A stretch of DNA of 64,000 bases, from assembly GCF_003994485.1 (NCBI RefSeq), contig NZ_RZNJ01000003.1:496525-560524 (forward strand). Reading direction: 5' to 3'. How positions within the stretch are numbered: position 1 is the stretch's first letter; each line of letters starts with the position of its first letter. The notes under the pieces are model-generated. The model searched no databases and was not told where the DNA came from. It worked only from the letters and a program-made list of their open reading frames with translations. The position numbers were made by a program, and so were the translations under genes. This document shows positions 7,472-17,152 of the stretch, in pieces. Origin of the DNA: Arsenicitalea aurantiaca. Its GTDB lineage: Bacteria > Pseudomonadota > Alphaproteobacteria > Rhizobiales > Devosiaceae.

Positions 7472-8683
7472 CTAGCCGAGCACCACGCCATCGCGCGCGA
7501 TGCACCGCCCGGCCCGGTAGACGGCACGGCCGCCGGGCACGCCGACCACTGCCTGGGGCAGGTGTTCGGCACCGAGCGTCACGAAATCGGCGCGCATCCC
7601 TTCGGCGAGCCCGTAATCGGCAAGCCCGAGCGCCTTCGCGCCGGCATGGGTCACGATGTCGAAGGCCATTTCAAGCTCGTGATCCTCGTAGAACCCCGAG
7701 CGATAGCCGATGAGGTTGGCGCGCCGCAGCATGTCCCCATCGCCATAAGGCCACCAGCTGTCGCGAATGTTGTCGCTGCCCGAAAAGACGGTGACGCCCG
7801 CCGCGCGCAAGGCCGCGACGGGCGGGAAGGCACGAGCGCCCGGCGCGTTGGTCATGATGGCAACCCCGGAGCGGGCGAGGGTGTCTGCGATCCGCCCGAG
7901 CGCGTCGCGGTCGAGATCGCCGAGCCCATAGGCATGGCTGATGGCCACGCGTCCTTCCATCGAGAGCGCGCGGGCCCGGGCGGCGATCTCCTCGATCTCG
8001 TAGGCGCCGAGCAGCCCACCGTCATGGAGGTGAATGTCCACCTTCACCCCGCGCCGCTCGGCGATCCCGAAGACGATGTCGAGATGGGCGTGCGTGTCGC
8101 GATCGAACGATGCCGGATCCAGCCCGCCGATCACCTCGCAGCCGAGCCCCACCGCCGTCTCCAGCAGTTCGGGCGTGCCCGGGCTCGAAAGGATCCCGCT
8201 CTGGGGAAAGGCGACGAGTTCGATGTCGATCAGATCCTTGTGCGCGTCGCGCACCGCGAGGATCGTCTCGATGGATGTGAGCCCGACCGAGCCGTCCACC
8301 ATCACATGGGAGCGCATGCGCGTCGTGCCATGGCCCACGCAGAGCGCGATCTGGTTCTTTGCGCGTTCGGCCATGGGCGCGGCATTGGCCATGTTCTGCG
8401 CCTGGAACGCGACGCGCTCGCGCACGTCGAACCCGTTGGTACAGGGAATGTGCGGCTTCCAGGCATCGCCATAAAAGCTCGTATCGAGGTGGATGTGCCC
8501 CTCGACGAACCCCGGAACCACGAGCGCATCCCCCAGATCCACCCGCTCGCCCCCCTCGGGTAAGGCTTCCCCCTCGGGCACGATGGCGAGGATCCTCCCC
8601 TCCCCCACAAGCAAACTCCCCCGCCTCCGTCCGGGCAGGCGCAGATTGGTAAAGAGGGTGGTGGTGGCGGGAGCATGGGTCAT
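7472..8683 (-). CDS. Cytosine-deaminase-like metal-dependent amidohydrolase
   Basis: A 403-residue amidohydrolase of the CodA/AtzC class. Metal ligands are visible in order: HIHLD after GFVEG (about 63-67), the HLHDGG strand (about 218-223), ISHAYG and SGSDNIRDSWWP with the late Asp. The Lys of longer ureases is absent, as usual for mononuclear cytosine-deaminase relatives. It acts in the cytoplasm on an N-heterocycle, perhaps a pyrimidine given the neighbouring thiamine-precursor operon; that link is inference only. No strong ribosome site precedes the ATG. Confidence 0.82.
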   Translation of the reverse strand: MTHAPATTTLFTNLRLPGRRRGSLLVGEGRILAIVPEGEALPEGGERVDLGDALVVPGFVEGHIHLDTSFYGDAWKPHIPCTNGFDVRERVAFQAQNMANAAPMAERAKNQIALCVGHGTTRMRSHVMVDGSVGLTSIETILAVRDAHKDLIDIELVAFPQSGILSSPGTPELLETAVGLGCEVIGGLDPASFDRDTHAHLDIVFGIAERRGVKVDIHLHDGGLLGAYEIEEIAARARALSMEGRVAISHAYGLGDLDRDALGRIADTLARSGVAIMTNAPGARAFPPVAALRAAGVTVFSGSDNIRDSWWPYGDGDMLRRANLIGYRSGFYEDHELEMAFDIVTHAGAKALGLADYGLAEGMRADFVTLGAEHLPQAVVGVPGGRAVYRAGRCIARDGVVLG

Positions 8684-8809
8684 CGTGATTTCCGGAGGTC
8701 AGGCGCAGCGGAGGACGCTTTGCGGGGAGGTTGGGAGGAGGAGCGGGCAGCGCCATCGCGGCGGGCCGGATAGAGAAAAGCATCTGGGTGCTCGAGGAGC
8801 AATATCGCC

Positions 8810-9580
8810 CTAAAGCCCCGCCCGCTTGCGGCGGGCGCCGAGCCAGCGGATGGCGATGGGGAGCATTGCGACGAGGCCGAGAAGGCCCGTTGCGAGCAGC
8901 ACTTCGGGGGTGAGGAAGTCGCCGGCCGACAGCGCGGGCGCGCAGCCGTCCTGCCCCGGCGGGCATTCGCGGAGCCGCTCGCTGATCACCCCGCGCAGGC
9001 CCTCCCCGGCATAGGCATAGGCAAGGATGCGCGGCAGCATGCCGGCGAGCGTCGTCAGCACAAAGGCGGGATAGCCGATCTTGAGCGCCGGCAGCGCGAC
9101 GTTGAGGAGCGTGAAGGGCACCGCCGGCATCAGCCGCAGCACCAGCATGTAGCTCACCGCGTTTTCGCGCACGCCCCCCGCAAGCCGCTCGAGCTGCCCG
9201 CCGGCCTTGCCCCCGAACGAGGCGGGCAGGAGCCGCGTCGTCGCGAAATAGAGGATGGTGACCCCCGCGAGCATCCCCGCCGAAACCACGAGAGACGCGC
9301 CCAGCCAGCCAAAGACCAGCCCGAACGGGATCGTCATCAGCGGCACCCCGGGCAGGAGCGCAATGACCAGCAGCATGTAGAAGGCCGCCGCGATGGCGCC
9401 GATCCGCAGCGGGTCCGCCGCGACCCGGCCCGACACGCTCCGCCAGTTGGCCGCGAGCGTTTCGGCATCAAGTTCATTGAGCCCGAAGGCGTAGACGAGC
9501 CCCGCAATGGTCGCGATCAGCGCAGCCCCGATCAGGAGCCCGCCATAGCGGGCGAGAAACGCCTTGGTCTTGTCGAGCAC
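8810..9580 (-). CDS. TVP38/TMEM64 (DedA-like) membrane protein
   Basis: A 256-residue inner-membrane protein with five to six hydrophobic segments. The family core is LPGVPLMTIPFGLVFGWLGAS (about 76-96) and a re-entrant RLMPAVPFTLLNV (about 148-160). Members are proposed lipid or ion transporters. It starts with GTG, with AAGGCGA just upstream. A polar loop with two Cys (about 205-215) precedes the last helix. The CDS 3' end contains a short GC hairpin (CGCCCGC/GCGGGCG). No functional tie to the neighbours is apparent. Confidence 0.82.
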   Translation of the reverse strand: MLDKTKAFLARYGGLLIGAALIATIAGLVYAFGLNELDAETLAANWRSVSGRVAADPLRIGAIAAAFYMLLVIALLPGVPLMTIPFGLVFGWLGASLVVSAGMLAGVTILYFATTRLLPASFGGKAGGQLERLAGGVRENAVSYMLVLRLMPAVPFTLLNVALPALKIGYPAFVLTTLAGMLPRILAYAYAGEGLRGVISERLRECPPGQDGCAPALSAGDFLTPEVLLATGLLGLVAMLPIAIRWLGARRKRAGL

Positions 9581-9663
9581 CAGATCGCCTTGATACGGGC
9601 GAACCGTTTCACCCCCATGCGACAGGCTAAGGTCTGGCCACGCGGATGTGAAGGGGCCGGCTC

Positions 9664-10941
9664 TCAGGCCTGCCGTGCGGCCCGGGCATATTGGTCGAGC
9701 ACATGGCGCACGGCGTGCTCGAGGATGGCGGGGGCTTCGGGCGCCAGCGTTCCGGCCCGCACCGCATCGGCTGCGCGCGGCAAAAACTGGGAGAGAAGCG
9801 GCTCGGGCAGCGCCCGGCCTTCCAGCGCCGCCATGAGGCGCCTGACGGCCTGTTCGGCCTCCGGTCGCGGCCAGTAATAGCGAATGCGGTCGGAATAGGA
9901 ATAATGGCGCAGCACCGCCTGCTCGGCCGGCGTGCCCGGATAGTATTTCTGCCAGTGGCCGGGCTCGGCCAGCATCAGCGCTTCCATGGCGCGCCAGAGC
10001 GGGCGGTCGCCATAGTCGGGGTCGAGCGCGCCCGCGACGAGGTCGAGCCCGTACAGCGCTTCGCGCAGCGCAAAGGTCAGCCCCGGACCGACCTTCAGAA
10101 TGGCGAAGCCGTCCCCGACGAGGTCATGCAGATGCCCCTCGGTCTGGTAATCGGTCGAATGCGCCTCGAAGACGAGCCTGGGCTCGTCCTCAAGAAGGCC
10201 GACGAGCGCGCGCGCCCGTTCCGGGTTATAGGCGATCACATCCTCATGGCCGAATTCCACACCCGGCTGCACCACCATGCCGATGACGCGCCCGAGCGCC
10301 GCCTCGAGCCCAGCCTCGGCGAAAATCCGCCGATGGGTGGCGAGCGTCTTTCGCGCGGCCTCGGGAGCCGTCGGTACGAGCCCCTCGAGCGCATGGGTCG
10401 CGCCGCCCGGGGTCGGCACTTCGGTACCGATGATGTAGAGCCGAGCTGCCAGCCCCTCCTCCTGTGCGACGCGCTCGGCGATCCTCGCCAGCCGGGCGGC
10501 GCGCAGCGCGGTCGTTTCGTCGTCAAGCGCCTCGGGCTCGCCGGCGCAGCCCATCGAGCAGTCGAGATGGATCTTGCCGAAGCCGGCGGCAACGAACTCC
10601 GCCATCATCGCGTCGGCCTTTGCGAACGCCGCCTCGAAAGGCAGATGCTTCCAGGGGTTGGGCCCCAGATGATCGCCCCCAAGGATCAACCCTTTAGGAT
10701 CAAACCCGACCTCTCGCGCAATGTCCTCGACGAAGGCGCGGAAACCGGCCGGCGTCATCCCGGTATAACCGCCATCCTGGTTCACCTGGTTGCAGGTGGC
10801 TTCGATCAGCACCGGGGTCCCTTGTGCCCTTCCCTGGGCCAGCGCAGCCCGAAGAACGATCCGATGGGCCGAGCAGACCGAGACGATGCCGGTGGGGCGG
10901 CCTGCCCGGTGGTCGGGGGCGAGCTGGGCAAGGATATCCAT
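9664..10941 (-). CDS. GatZ/KbaZ-family protein, probable D-tagatose-6-phosphate 4-epimerase
   Basis: A 425-residue TIM-barrel protein of the GatZ/KbaZ family. Typical segments are the start MDILAQL, RAQGTPVLIEATCNQVNQ, GGDHLGPNPW and DCSMGCAGEP. The family was named as the non-catalytic partner of GatY/KbaY aldolase, but no GatY is present here. Agrobacterium members acting without GatY have been assigned as tagatose-6-phosphate 4-epimerases giving fructose 6-phosphate, and I favour that role. The chosen ATG lies 5 bp after the PfkB stop; reading further upstream would run through the PfkB gene. Confidence 0.85.
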   Translation of the reverse strand: MDILAQLAPDHRAGRPTGIVSVCSAHRIVLRAALAQGRAQGTPVLIEATCNQVNQDGGYTGMTPAGFRAFVEDIAREVGFDPKGLILGGDHLGPNPWKHLPFEAAFAKADAMMAEFVAAGFGKIHLDCSMGCAGEPEALDDETTALRAARLARIAERVAQEEGLAARLYIIGTEVPTPGGATHALEGLVPTAPEAARKTLATHRRIFAEAGLEAALGRVIGMVVQPGVEFGHEDVIAYNPERARALVGLLEDEPRLVFEAHSTDYQTEGHLHDLVGDGFAILKVGPGLTFALREALYGLDLVAGALDPDYGDRPLWRAMEALMLAEPGHWQKYYPGTPAEQAVLRHYSYSDRIRYYWPRPEAEQAVRRLMAALEGRALPEPLLSQFLPRAADAVRAGTLAPEAPAILEHAVRHVLDQYARAARQA

Positions 10942-10946
10942 TCCGG

Positions 10947-11900
10947 TCAGCTCCGTTGCGGGGTCGAGGCGATGAAGGCCTCGAGCTCGGAAAGGCTCGA
11001 TGTGCCTTCCATCGGCCCCTTGATGGTCACGTTGCGCGCGCCCGCCGCATTGGCGTAGCGCAAGGCGTCGGGCACGTTCATGCCGAGCCGTCGGCAGACG
11101 AGATAGCAGGCGCCAAAGCAATCTCCGGCGCCCGTGGGGTCGATCTCCTCGACGGCAAAGCCCGCCATGTCGGTGCGCCCTTGCGCATCGAAATGGCTCG
11201 CGCCCGCCGCGCCGCGCTTCAGCACGATTTCGCTGATCCCGCCTTGAAGCAGCCGGCCGATGCCGGTCGCCTCGTCGTCCTCCCCGGTAAAGAGCGCCAG
11301 CTCTTCGCCCGAGGGCAGGAAGATGTCGGTGACCGCGAGCACCGCCCTGAGCGCCGGGCCCATCTGCTTGTCCCCCAGCATCTCCTTGCGGATATTGGGA
11401 TCGAACGAGACCGTGCCGCCGCGTGCCTTGATGGATTTGACCGCGTCGAGCGTCAGCCCGAGCGTTGCGGGGATCGAGAGCGCCGAACCCATGACGTGGA
11501 GGTGACCTGCGCCCTCGAGCACGCGTTCGGCCTCCGGGGTCAGGCTCAGCTGCCCGCTCGCGCTGTGGCGGATGTTGAACACGAAGTCGCGCGACCCGTC
11601 CTCCCGATAGCGCACGAAGGCGCTGCCGGTCGCGATGCCGGGCAAAACCGCGATCGCCGAAACGTCGACCCCATCGGCCCGCAGCCGGTCGATGTTGAGC
11701 GCGCCGAAATCATCGTCCCCCACTGCCGAGACGATGGCGGCCGGATGGCCGGCCTTCGCCACCTGGTCGATGAAGATGGCGGGCGCGCCGCTCGGAAAGG
11801 GGCCGATCAGCGCCTGGGGCTCGCGAAAGCCATTGCCCCGGGTTTCGGCCATGATCTCGACGAGGATCTCGCCGATGGTGACGATCGGTTCTGTTGGCAT
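10947..11900 (-). CDS. PfkB-family sugar kinase, probably ketohexose kinase
   Basis: A 317-residue ribokinase/PfkB kinase. The substrate motif near residue 37 ([15 protein letters not shown]) and the anion hole with catalytic base in DPTGAGDCF (254-262, base D260) are intact, so it should be active. It lies 5 bp upstream of the GatZ-like gene and 7 bp downstream of the ROK regulator. With the 3-epimerase and the GatZ-like protein it fits phosphorylation of tagatose (or a related ketohexose) at C6. Agrobacterium tagatose kinases are of this family; the substrate here is inferred. Confidence 0.85.
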   Translation of the reverse strand: MPTEPIVTIGEILVEIMAETRGNGFREPQALIGPFPSGAPAIFIDQVAKAGHPAAIVSAVGDDDFGALNIDRLRADGVDVSAIAVLPGIATGSAFVRYREDGSRDFVFNIRHSASGQLSLTPEAERVLEGAGHLHVMGSALSIPATLGLTLDAVKSIKARGGTVSFDPNIRKEMLGDKQMGPALRAVLAVTDIFLPSGEELALFTGEDDEATGIGRLLQGGISEIVLKRGAAGASHFDAQGRTDMAGFAVEEIDPTGAGDCFGACYLVCRRLGMNVPDALRYANAAGARNVTIKGPMEGTSSLSELEAFIASTPQRS

Positions 11901-11907
11901 TGCTCTT

Positions 11908-13125
11908 TCAGCCGTTGAACAGGGTTTCGGGGGCGGCGCCGGGATAGATCAGGCTCTCGTCCACCGAGAGCATGCGCTGGTGCAGAAGCAGCGCCGCGCC
12001 CAGCGCCGGCCCCTCCTGCCCGAGGCTCGAGACGAGGATGCGGGGCATGGGGAAGCCCTCGATGAATTCGGCGCGCATGGCCGCTTCGACCTCCTCGGCC
12101 ACCGCCGCAAAGACCGGGGCGACCGAGCCCCCGAGGATGATCTGGCCCGGATTGAGCACGCTGGCGACCTGGACGAGCCCGAGCGCGAGCCTGCTGCCCC
12201 AGTCCCGCGCGGTGAGGAGCGCGATCTTGTCGCGCCGCGCGAGCGCCTCGAGCAGCTGCTCGAGGCCTGCGTCCTGGGGCCCGCCATTGGCGCGGTAGCG
12301 CGCGACGATCGCGTCCTTGCCGATATAGCTTTCGAGGTGCCCCATCTTGTGCCGGCCGCGGAAGAAGCCCTCCCCGCCGATCGCGATCTGGCCGAACTCG
12401 CCGGCGAGCCCGAAATTGCCGCGAAAGAGCCGGCCGCCGATGACGATGCCCCCGCCCGCGCCGTTCTCGATCAGCATGAAGGCGACCGTCTCGCTCTGGT
12501 GGGCGGCATCCCGATAGGTCTCGGCGATGGCAAAGGCGTTGGCGTCGTTCTCGATGTGGATCGGCAGCTCGACCGGCAGGCGCTCGGCGAGCCCGTCGCG
12601 CAGGCGCACGTCCTGCCAGCCGAGGATCAGCCCGTTGACGACGACGCCCTCGGGATCGAGCAGCGCCGGCAGCGCCACGCAGAGCCCGCGGATGAGGCCC
12701 GGATCGGGCAGCATGGCGATGATCTCGCCGATCATGCCGGCAATGCGCGCAATCCCGGCCTCGGGAGTTTCGAGCGCGGTGGAAAAATCGATCGAGCGCC
12801 GTGCGACCTCGCGCGCGGCAAGATCGATGGCGAGCACGGTCAGCCGGTCGACCCCGATCTCGGCGCCGATGAAATAGGCGCCCAAGGCGTCGATCTCGAT
12901 ATGGATGCCGGGCCGGCCGGTGCGCGTCTCGCCATCGGGGCGCGCCATGTCGGGCCGCTCGATCACGAGGGCGTCGGCGCGCAGATTGGCGATGATGTTG
13001 CCGGTGGTGGAGCGGTTGAGCCCCAGCGCCCGCGCGAGGTCGGCGCGGCTCATGCCCTCGGTGCGAAACAGGACGTTGAGGGCGCGGATCTCGTTGAGAT
13101 GACGGACCGATTGCGGCGTCGCCAC
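11908..13125 (-). CDS. ROK-family transcriptional repressor (NagC/XylR type)
   Basis: A 405-residue protein with an N-terminal winged helix (about 10-60, [23 protein letters not shown]) followed by a ROK sugar-binding domain ([21 protein letters not shown]). The ROK zinc CxCGxxGCxE motif is not conserved: the equivalent stretch reads [13 protein letters not shown]. It starts with GTG behind GGAGG at 9 bp. The gene sits between the binding protein and the kinase of the ketohexose module and most likely represses that module; the two matching palindromes at 17003-17029 and 18369-18395 are the best candidate sites. Confidence 0.88.
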   Translation of the reverse strand: MATPQSVRHLNEIRALNVLFRTEGMSRADLARALGLNRSTTGNIIANLRADALVIERPDMARPDGETRTGRPGIHIEIDALGAYFIGAEIGVDRLTVLAIDLAAREVARRSIDFSTALETPEAGIARIAGMIGEIIAMLPDPGLIRGLCVALPALLDPEGVVVNGLILGWQDVRLRDGLAERLPVELPIHIENDANAFAIAETYRDAAHQSETVAFMLIENGAGGGIVIGGRLFRGNFGLAGEFGQIAIGGEGFFRGRHKMGHLESYIGKDAIVARYRANGGPQDAGLEQLLEALARRDKIALLTARDWGSRLALGLVQVASVLNPGQIILGGSVAPVFAAVAEEVEAAMRAEFIEGFPMPRILVSSLGQEGPALGAALLLHQRMLSVDESLIYPGAAPETLFNG

Positions 13126-13251
13126 TAGGGTCTGCCTCCGAATATTGCTGTCATCGCCCTGCCCCCCGGACTGGTGCGGGCCGGGCCCGTGACTTGCCTA
13201 TTAACCCGGCGGGCCGGGCGGTGCCAGCCCCGCAACCGCGCGGGCCGGCGG

Positions 13252-13279
13252 CATGGCGGGCCCTTGCGGACCCGCCATG
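13252..13279 (-). terminator. Stem-loop behind the sugar-binding-protein gene
   Basis: Perfect 9-bp arms CATGGCGGG and CCCGCCATG with a 10-nt loop lie 8 bp after the stop of the RbsB-like gene. There is no T tract. It may protect the binding-protein mRNA 3' end or reduce read-through into the ROK regulator. Confidence 0.5.
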
Positions 13280-13287
13280 AGCTCCTG

Positions 13288-14319
13288 CTACTGGTTCTGG
13301 CGCATGGCCAGCAGGTCCTCCACATTGTCGGCGGTCACCGGCACCCACGGCACCGAGTACTGCTGGGACTGCCCGCCATCCCAGGCCATCTCGCCGCCAT
13401 TGACGTCCCAGACCGCGGCGCGGGGCTCGTAGCCCTCGCCCTCGATCGCGGCCATGGCGAGGTCGATGGCGCCCTGGGCCTGCGCGTCGGCGTCCTGGAG
13501 CGTCGACATCATCTCGCCGCGCTGCACGGCGAGCAGCGCATCGGTGACGCCGTCGACGCCGGCCACCGGCACTTCGGCCGGATCGAGCCCGGCGGCCTTG
13601 ACCGCCTCGAGCGCGCCGATCGCCATCTCGTCATTCTGGGCGATGATGCCGTTGATCTCGCCGCCGCGGGAGATCAGCCAGTTTTCGACGAGCGAGAGCG
13701 CTTCGGCCCGCGACCAGTTGGCCGTGCGCTGCTCGAGCACGGTGACGTCCGGGTTGGCGGCGAGCGCTTCCTCGATGCCCTCGAGGCGCTGGACCTGCGC
13801 GGACTGGCCGATCATGCCCTCGACGATCACGACATTGCCCGAGCCGCCCATCTTCTCGATGACGGACTCGGCGAGGATGCGGCCGGCTTCGACGTCGTTG
13901 GAGCTGATGTAGCTCTCATAGAGGTCGGTGTCCGAGATCAGCGTGTTCGAGCCGATGACGGGGATGCCCGCCTCCATGGCGCGCTGCACCGGATCATTGC
14001 CCGCGTTGATGTCGACCGGCACGAAGATGATCGCGTCATAGCCTTCGGCGATGGCGGTATCGAACTGGTTGGACTGCTGCAGCGCATCCATGCGCCCATC
14101 GAGCACGGTGAGCGCAATGGTGCCGTCCTCAACCAGCGGATGGCGGTTGGCGGCATCGGCCCAGAGCACGTTGAACTCGGTGTCGAGGCTCTGCACCACC
14201 GCGGCGATGCGGGCCTCCTGTGCGGCAGCCGTGCCGACGAGGCCGAAGCCTGCCGCCACCATGCTGGTGCCGGCCAATGCTGCGAGCATCAGGCGGCGCG
14301 AGAGAAGAGTCTTTGCCAT
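13288..14319 (-). CDS. RbsB-like periplasmic sugar-binding protein
   Basis: A 343-residue type-1 periplasmic binding protein. A twin-arginine-like start (SRRLMLAALAG) and cleavage after TAAAQ at about residue 34 indicate export. The mature part has the usual alternating folds: IAAVVQSLDTEFN, FDTAIAEGYDAIIFVPVD, IAQNDEMAIGALEAVKAAG and VAGVDGVTDAL. It is the binding component for the RbsC/RbsA pair upstream in the same transcript and recognises a monosaccharide, probably the ketohexose or polyol processed by the nearby enzymes. Confidence 0.88.
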   Translation of the reverse strand: MAKTLLSRRLMLAALAGTSMVAAGFGLVGTAAAQEARIAAVVQSLDTEFNVLWADAANRHPLVEDGTIALTVLDGRMDALQQSNQFDTAIAEGYDAIIFVPVDINAGNDPVQRAMEAGIPVIGSNTLISDTDLYESYISSNDVEAGRILAESVIEKMGGSGNVVIVEGMIGQSAQVQRLEGIEEALAANPDVTVLEQRTANWSRAEALSLVENWLISRGGEINGIIAQNDEMAIGALEAVKAAGLDPAEVPVAGVDGVTDALLAVQRGEMMSTLQDADAQAQGAIDLAMAAIEGEGYEPRAAVWDVNGGEMAWDGGQSQQYSVPWVPVTADNVEDLLAMRQNQ

Positions 14320-14383
14320 TTGGGACCTCCCTTTTCTGGCGTTCCTTGGTCGTCCCCCGGGCCTCTGCGGGCCCGCGGATCCG

Positions 14384-15367
14384 TTACGGATTGGAATGTC
14401 TGGAGCGATCGATGAGGACGGCGACGACGATGATCGCGCCCTTGATGATCTGCTGGTAGTAGGAGGAGACCCCGAGCAGGTCGAGCCCGTTGGAGATCAC
14501 CCCGATGATGAGCGCGCCGATCAGCGTGTAGGTGACCGACCCCACCCCGCCCACGAGGCTCGTGCCCCCGATGACAACGGCCGCGATGGCGTCGAGCTCG
14601 TAGCCGAGCCCCGCCTGCGGCAGCGCCGATGTGGTGCGTGCGGTCAGGATCACCCCGGCAAGCCCGGCGAGCGCACCCATGATCATGTAGGCCGAAAAGA
14701 TCACCGAACGGGTCGGGATGCCGCTGGTGCGCGCGCTCTTGATGTTGCCGCCCACCGCATAGATCCAGCGGCCGTAGACGGTGTAGCGCAGCACGATGAA
14801 GGCGATGATGAAGACGAGCGCGAAGACGATTACCGGCACCGGCACGCCCATCACGAACCCCTGGCCGAACCAGCGGAATTCGGGGCTGAGATTGGGGATC
14901 GGGCGCCCGTCGCTGTAGAGCAGCGTCGCCCCGCGCGCCATCGAGAGCATGCCGAGGGTCACCACGAAGGCGGTGACCTTGAACCGGGCGATGAGGATAC
15001 CGTTGATCGCCCCGACCAGCGCCCCTACCCCGATGCCGGCGAGGAAGGCGAGCGCGGGATTGGCCGGATCGGCCCCGGTGACGAGGCTGCCCGCCACCAC
15101 GCCGCACAGCGCCAGTACCGAGCCGACCGACAGATCGATGCCGCCCGTCAGGATCACATAGGTCATGCCGATCGCGAGGATGCCGTTGATCGACACCTGG
15201 CGCAGCACGTTGGTCAGATTGGCCGTCGAGAGGAAGTTCTGGTGCGCGAAAGAAAGCGCGACGAAGAGGATCACGAAGGCGAGGACGATCCCGTATTTGG
15301 AGAGGATGTCGGCTGCCATCTGCCGGCGGGCCCGGCCCGGATTTGCGCTCGATAGCTCTGTGGTCAT
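14384..15367 (-). CDS. RbsC-like sugar ABC permease
   Basis: A 327-residue permease of the ribose/xylose class with about ten hydrophobic segments. Family marks are NLTNVLRQVSINGILAIGMT, TGGIDLSVGS and the late AAVVIGGTSLVGG. The chosen ATG gives the usual short cytoplasmic N-terminus; the open frame upstream has no homology. It lies 19 bp after the RbsA-like gene and 64 bp before the binding-protein gene, so the three form one transporter operon. Confidence 0.9.
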   Translation of the reverse strand: MTTELSSANPGRARRQMAADILSKYGIVLAFVILFVALSFAHQNFLSTANLTNVLRQVSINGILAIGMTYVILTGGIDLSVGSVLALCGVVAGSLVTGADPANPALAFLAGIGVGALVGAINGILIARFKVTAFVVTLGMLSMARGATLLYSDGRPIPNLSPEFRWFGQGFVMGVPVPVIVFALVFIIAFIVLRYTVYGRWIYAVGGNIKSARTSGIPTRSVIFSAYMIMGALAGLAGVILTARTTSALPQAGLGYELDAIAAVVIGGTSLVGGVGSVTYTLIGALIIGVISNGLDLLGVSSYYQQIIKGAIIVVAVLIDRSRHSNP

Positions 15368-15386
15368 GTGCGGGGTCCTTGCTCGG

Positions 15387-16955
15387 TCAGCTGGCCAGAT
15401 GGACGAGGGCGTCCTGGCTCGCCTCGGCGGCCGGGAGTTCGCCCGCGATCCGCCCCCGCCGGAACACGATGATCCGGTCGGCATTGGCGAGGATTTCGGG
15501 AATTTCGGACGAGATCAGCAGCACGGCATTGCCCTTGGCGGCGAAGTCCGAGAGGAAGGCGTAGATCTCGCGCTTGGCGCCTTCGTCGATGCCGCGCGTG
15601 GGCTCGTCGCAGATGAGGATCTTGGGATCGGTCTCGATGCAGCGGGCCAGCACCACCTTCTGCTGGTTGCCCCCCGAGAGATGCTGCACGAGCAAATGGC
15701 GCGATGCGGTGCGGATGCGGAATCTCTTGATCTGCGCGTCGACCGCCTCGGCCTCGCGCCGCCCGCTGACGAAGCCGCCCCGCGCGAAACGCTTTAGCGC
15801 GGCGAGCACGACGTTCTGGCTGACGGTGGAGGTCAGCACGAGCCCGGTTTCCTTGCGGTCCTCGGTGATCATGGCGATGCCGGCGGCAAGAGCGTCGGTG
15901 GGCGAACGGATCTCCACCGGCCGGCCTTCGATCGTGACCGTGCCCTTATCCTTCCGGCCATTGCCATAGAGCGCATTGGCGAATTCGGAGCGGCCTGCCC
16001 CCATCAGCCCGTAAAGCCCGACGATCTCGCCGCGCGCGATCGAGACCGAGATATCCTCGAACTGCCCGTCCCGCGAAAAGCCCTCGGCCGCGATCATCGT
16101 CTCGCCGCGCGCGGTGGTGGGGCGCGCCTGCTGGTCGGCAAGATCGCGCCCGACGATGAGGCTGATCAGGCGCTTGCGATCGATGTCGGCAAGGCTCCCG
16201 GTCTCGATGAAGCGTCCGTCGCGGAACACCGTATAATCGTCGGCGATCGAAAAGATATCGGTCAGACGGTGGCTCACATAGATGATCCCCACGCCCTGCT
16301 CGCGCAGCGAGGCGATCGCGGCAAAGAGCGTCGCGGCTTCCTTCTCGCCGATGGCGGAGGTCGGCTCGTCCATGATCAGGATGTCGCTGTCGCGGCTGAT
16401 CGCCTTGGCGATCTCGACGAGCTGGATCTTGGCGACCGAGAGATGGCGCATCTGCGCGCGCGGGTCGATGTCGAATTTGAGCCGGGCAAAGAGCGCGGCG
16501 GCATCCGCGACCATCTTCTTCTTGTCGACGAACCAGCCGCCCCGGCGCGGCTCGCGCCCCAGATAGATGTTTTCGGCCACGGTCATGTCGAGGACCGGGC
16601 TCAGCTCCTGGGTGATGATCGCGACGCCGTCGGCCAGTGCCTCGGCGGCCGAGCCGTAGCGCACGACGCGCCCCTTGGCGAGGATCGTGCCGCTATCGGC
16701 CTTCTGCAGGCCCATCAGGATGTTGAGGAATGTGGATTTGCCCGCGCCATTGCCGCCGCAGAGCGCATGCACGCTGCCGCGCCGCAGGCGGATGCGCCCG
16801 TCGATCAGCGCCGGCACGCCCGAATAGGCCTTGGCGACGTCGGTGGCGGCCAGCAGCAGGTCGGGGTCGAGCTCATAGCCCATCGCGCGCAGATCCGCAT
16901 CCTCGCGCGCCTCGCGGCGCGGTTCGACGGCGGTGGCTGATGGATTGCCGGCCAT
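15387..16955 (-). CDS. RbsA-like double-domain sugar ABC ATPase
   Basis: A 522-residue ATPase with two nucleotide-binding halves. The first has Walker A GGNGAGKST, an LSVAK-type degenerate signature and Walker B ILIMDEPTS. The second has a degenerate Walker A (GLMGAGRSE) but a full LSGGN signature and Walker B ILICDEPTRG, the arrangement usual for RbsA/XylG proteins. The ATG is chosen for GAGG 5 bp upstream. It is the first gene of the transporter operon, and a palindromic operator lies 48-74 bp before the start. Confidence 0.92.
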   Translation of the reverse strand: MAGNPSATAVEPRREAREDADLRAMGYELDPDLLLAATDVAKAYSGVPALIDGRIRLRRGSVHALCGGNGAGKSTFLNILMGLQKADSGTILAKGRVVRYGSAAEALADGVAIITQELSPVLDMTVAENIYLGREPRRGGWFVDKKKMVADAAALFARLKFDIDPRAQMRHLSVAKIQLVEIAKAISRDSDILIMDEPTSAIGEKEAATLFAAIASLREQGVGIIYVSHRLTDIFSIADDYTVFRDGRFIETGSLADIDRKRLISLIVGRDLADQQARPTTARGETMIAAEGFSRDGQFEDISVSIARGEIVGLYGLMGAGRSEFANALYGNGRKDKGTVTIEGRPVEIRSPTDALAAGIAMITEDRKETGLVLTSTVSQNVVLAALKRFARGGFVSGRREAEAVDAQIKRFRIRTASRHLLVQHLSGGNQQKVVLARCIETDPKILICDEPTRGIDEGAKREIYAFLSDFAAKGNAVLLISSEIPEILANADRIIVFRRGRIAGELPAAEASQDALVHLAS

Positions 16956-17002
16956 GGCGACCTCCCTCTCCTCTGCTGAACGAGCGCCTCTGTCGGGCAC
17001 TT

Positions 17003-17029
17003 CTTTGTTCGTTGCGAAAGCAAACATAA
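17003..17029. promoter_or_regulatory. Operator-like palindrome upstream of the sugar ABC operon
   Basis: Half-sites TTTGTTCGT and GCAAACATA are separated by 7 bp. The layout is the same as the perfect palindrome at 18369-18395, with two changes in the left half and one in the right. It lies just upstream of the RbsA-like gene. The ROK repressor of this cluster is the likeliest binder. Confidence 0.55.
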
Positions 17030-17152
17030 TGATGGCGGCGAGTCAAGCCGGGGCTGGATGGGAGTACCGCACCGTCCTGGGCCCGCCGCCCGCGCACCGG
17101 GCGACGGCGGAGCGATCAACCACCCCGCCTGCCCGGCGCGCAACCGGGTTAA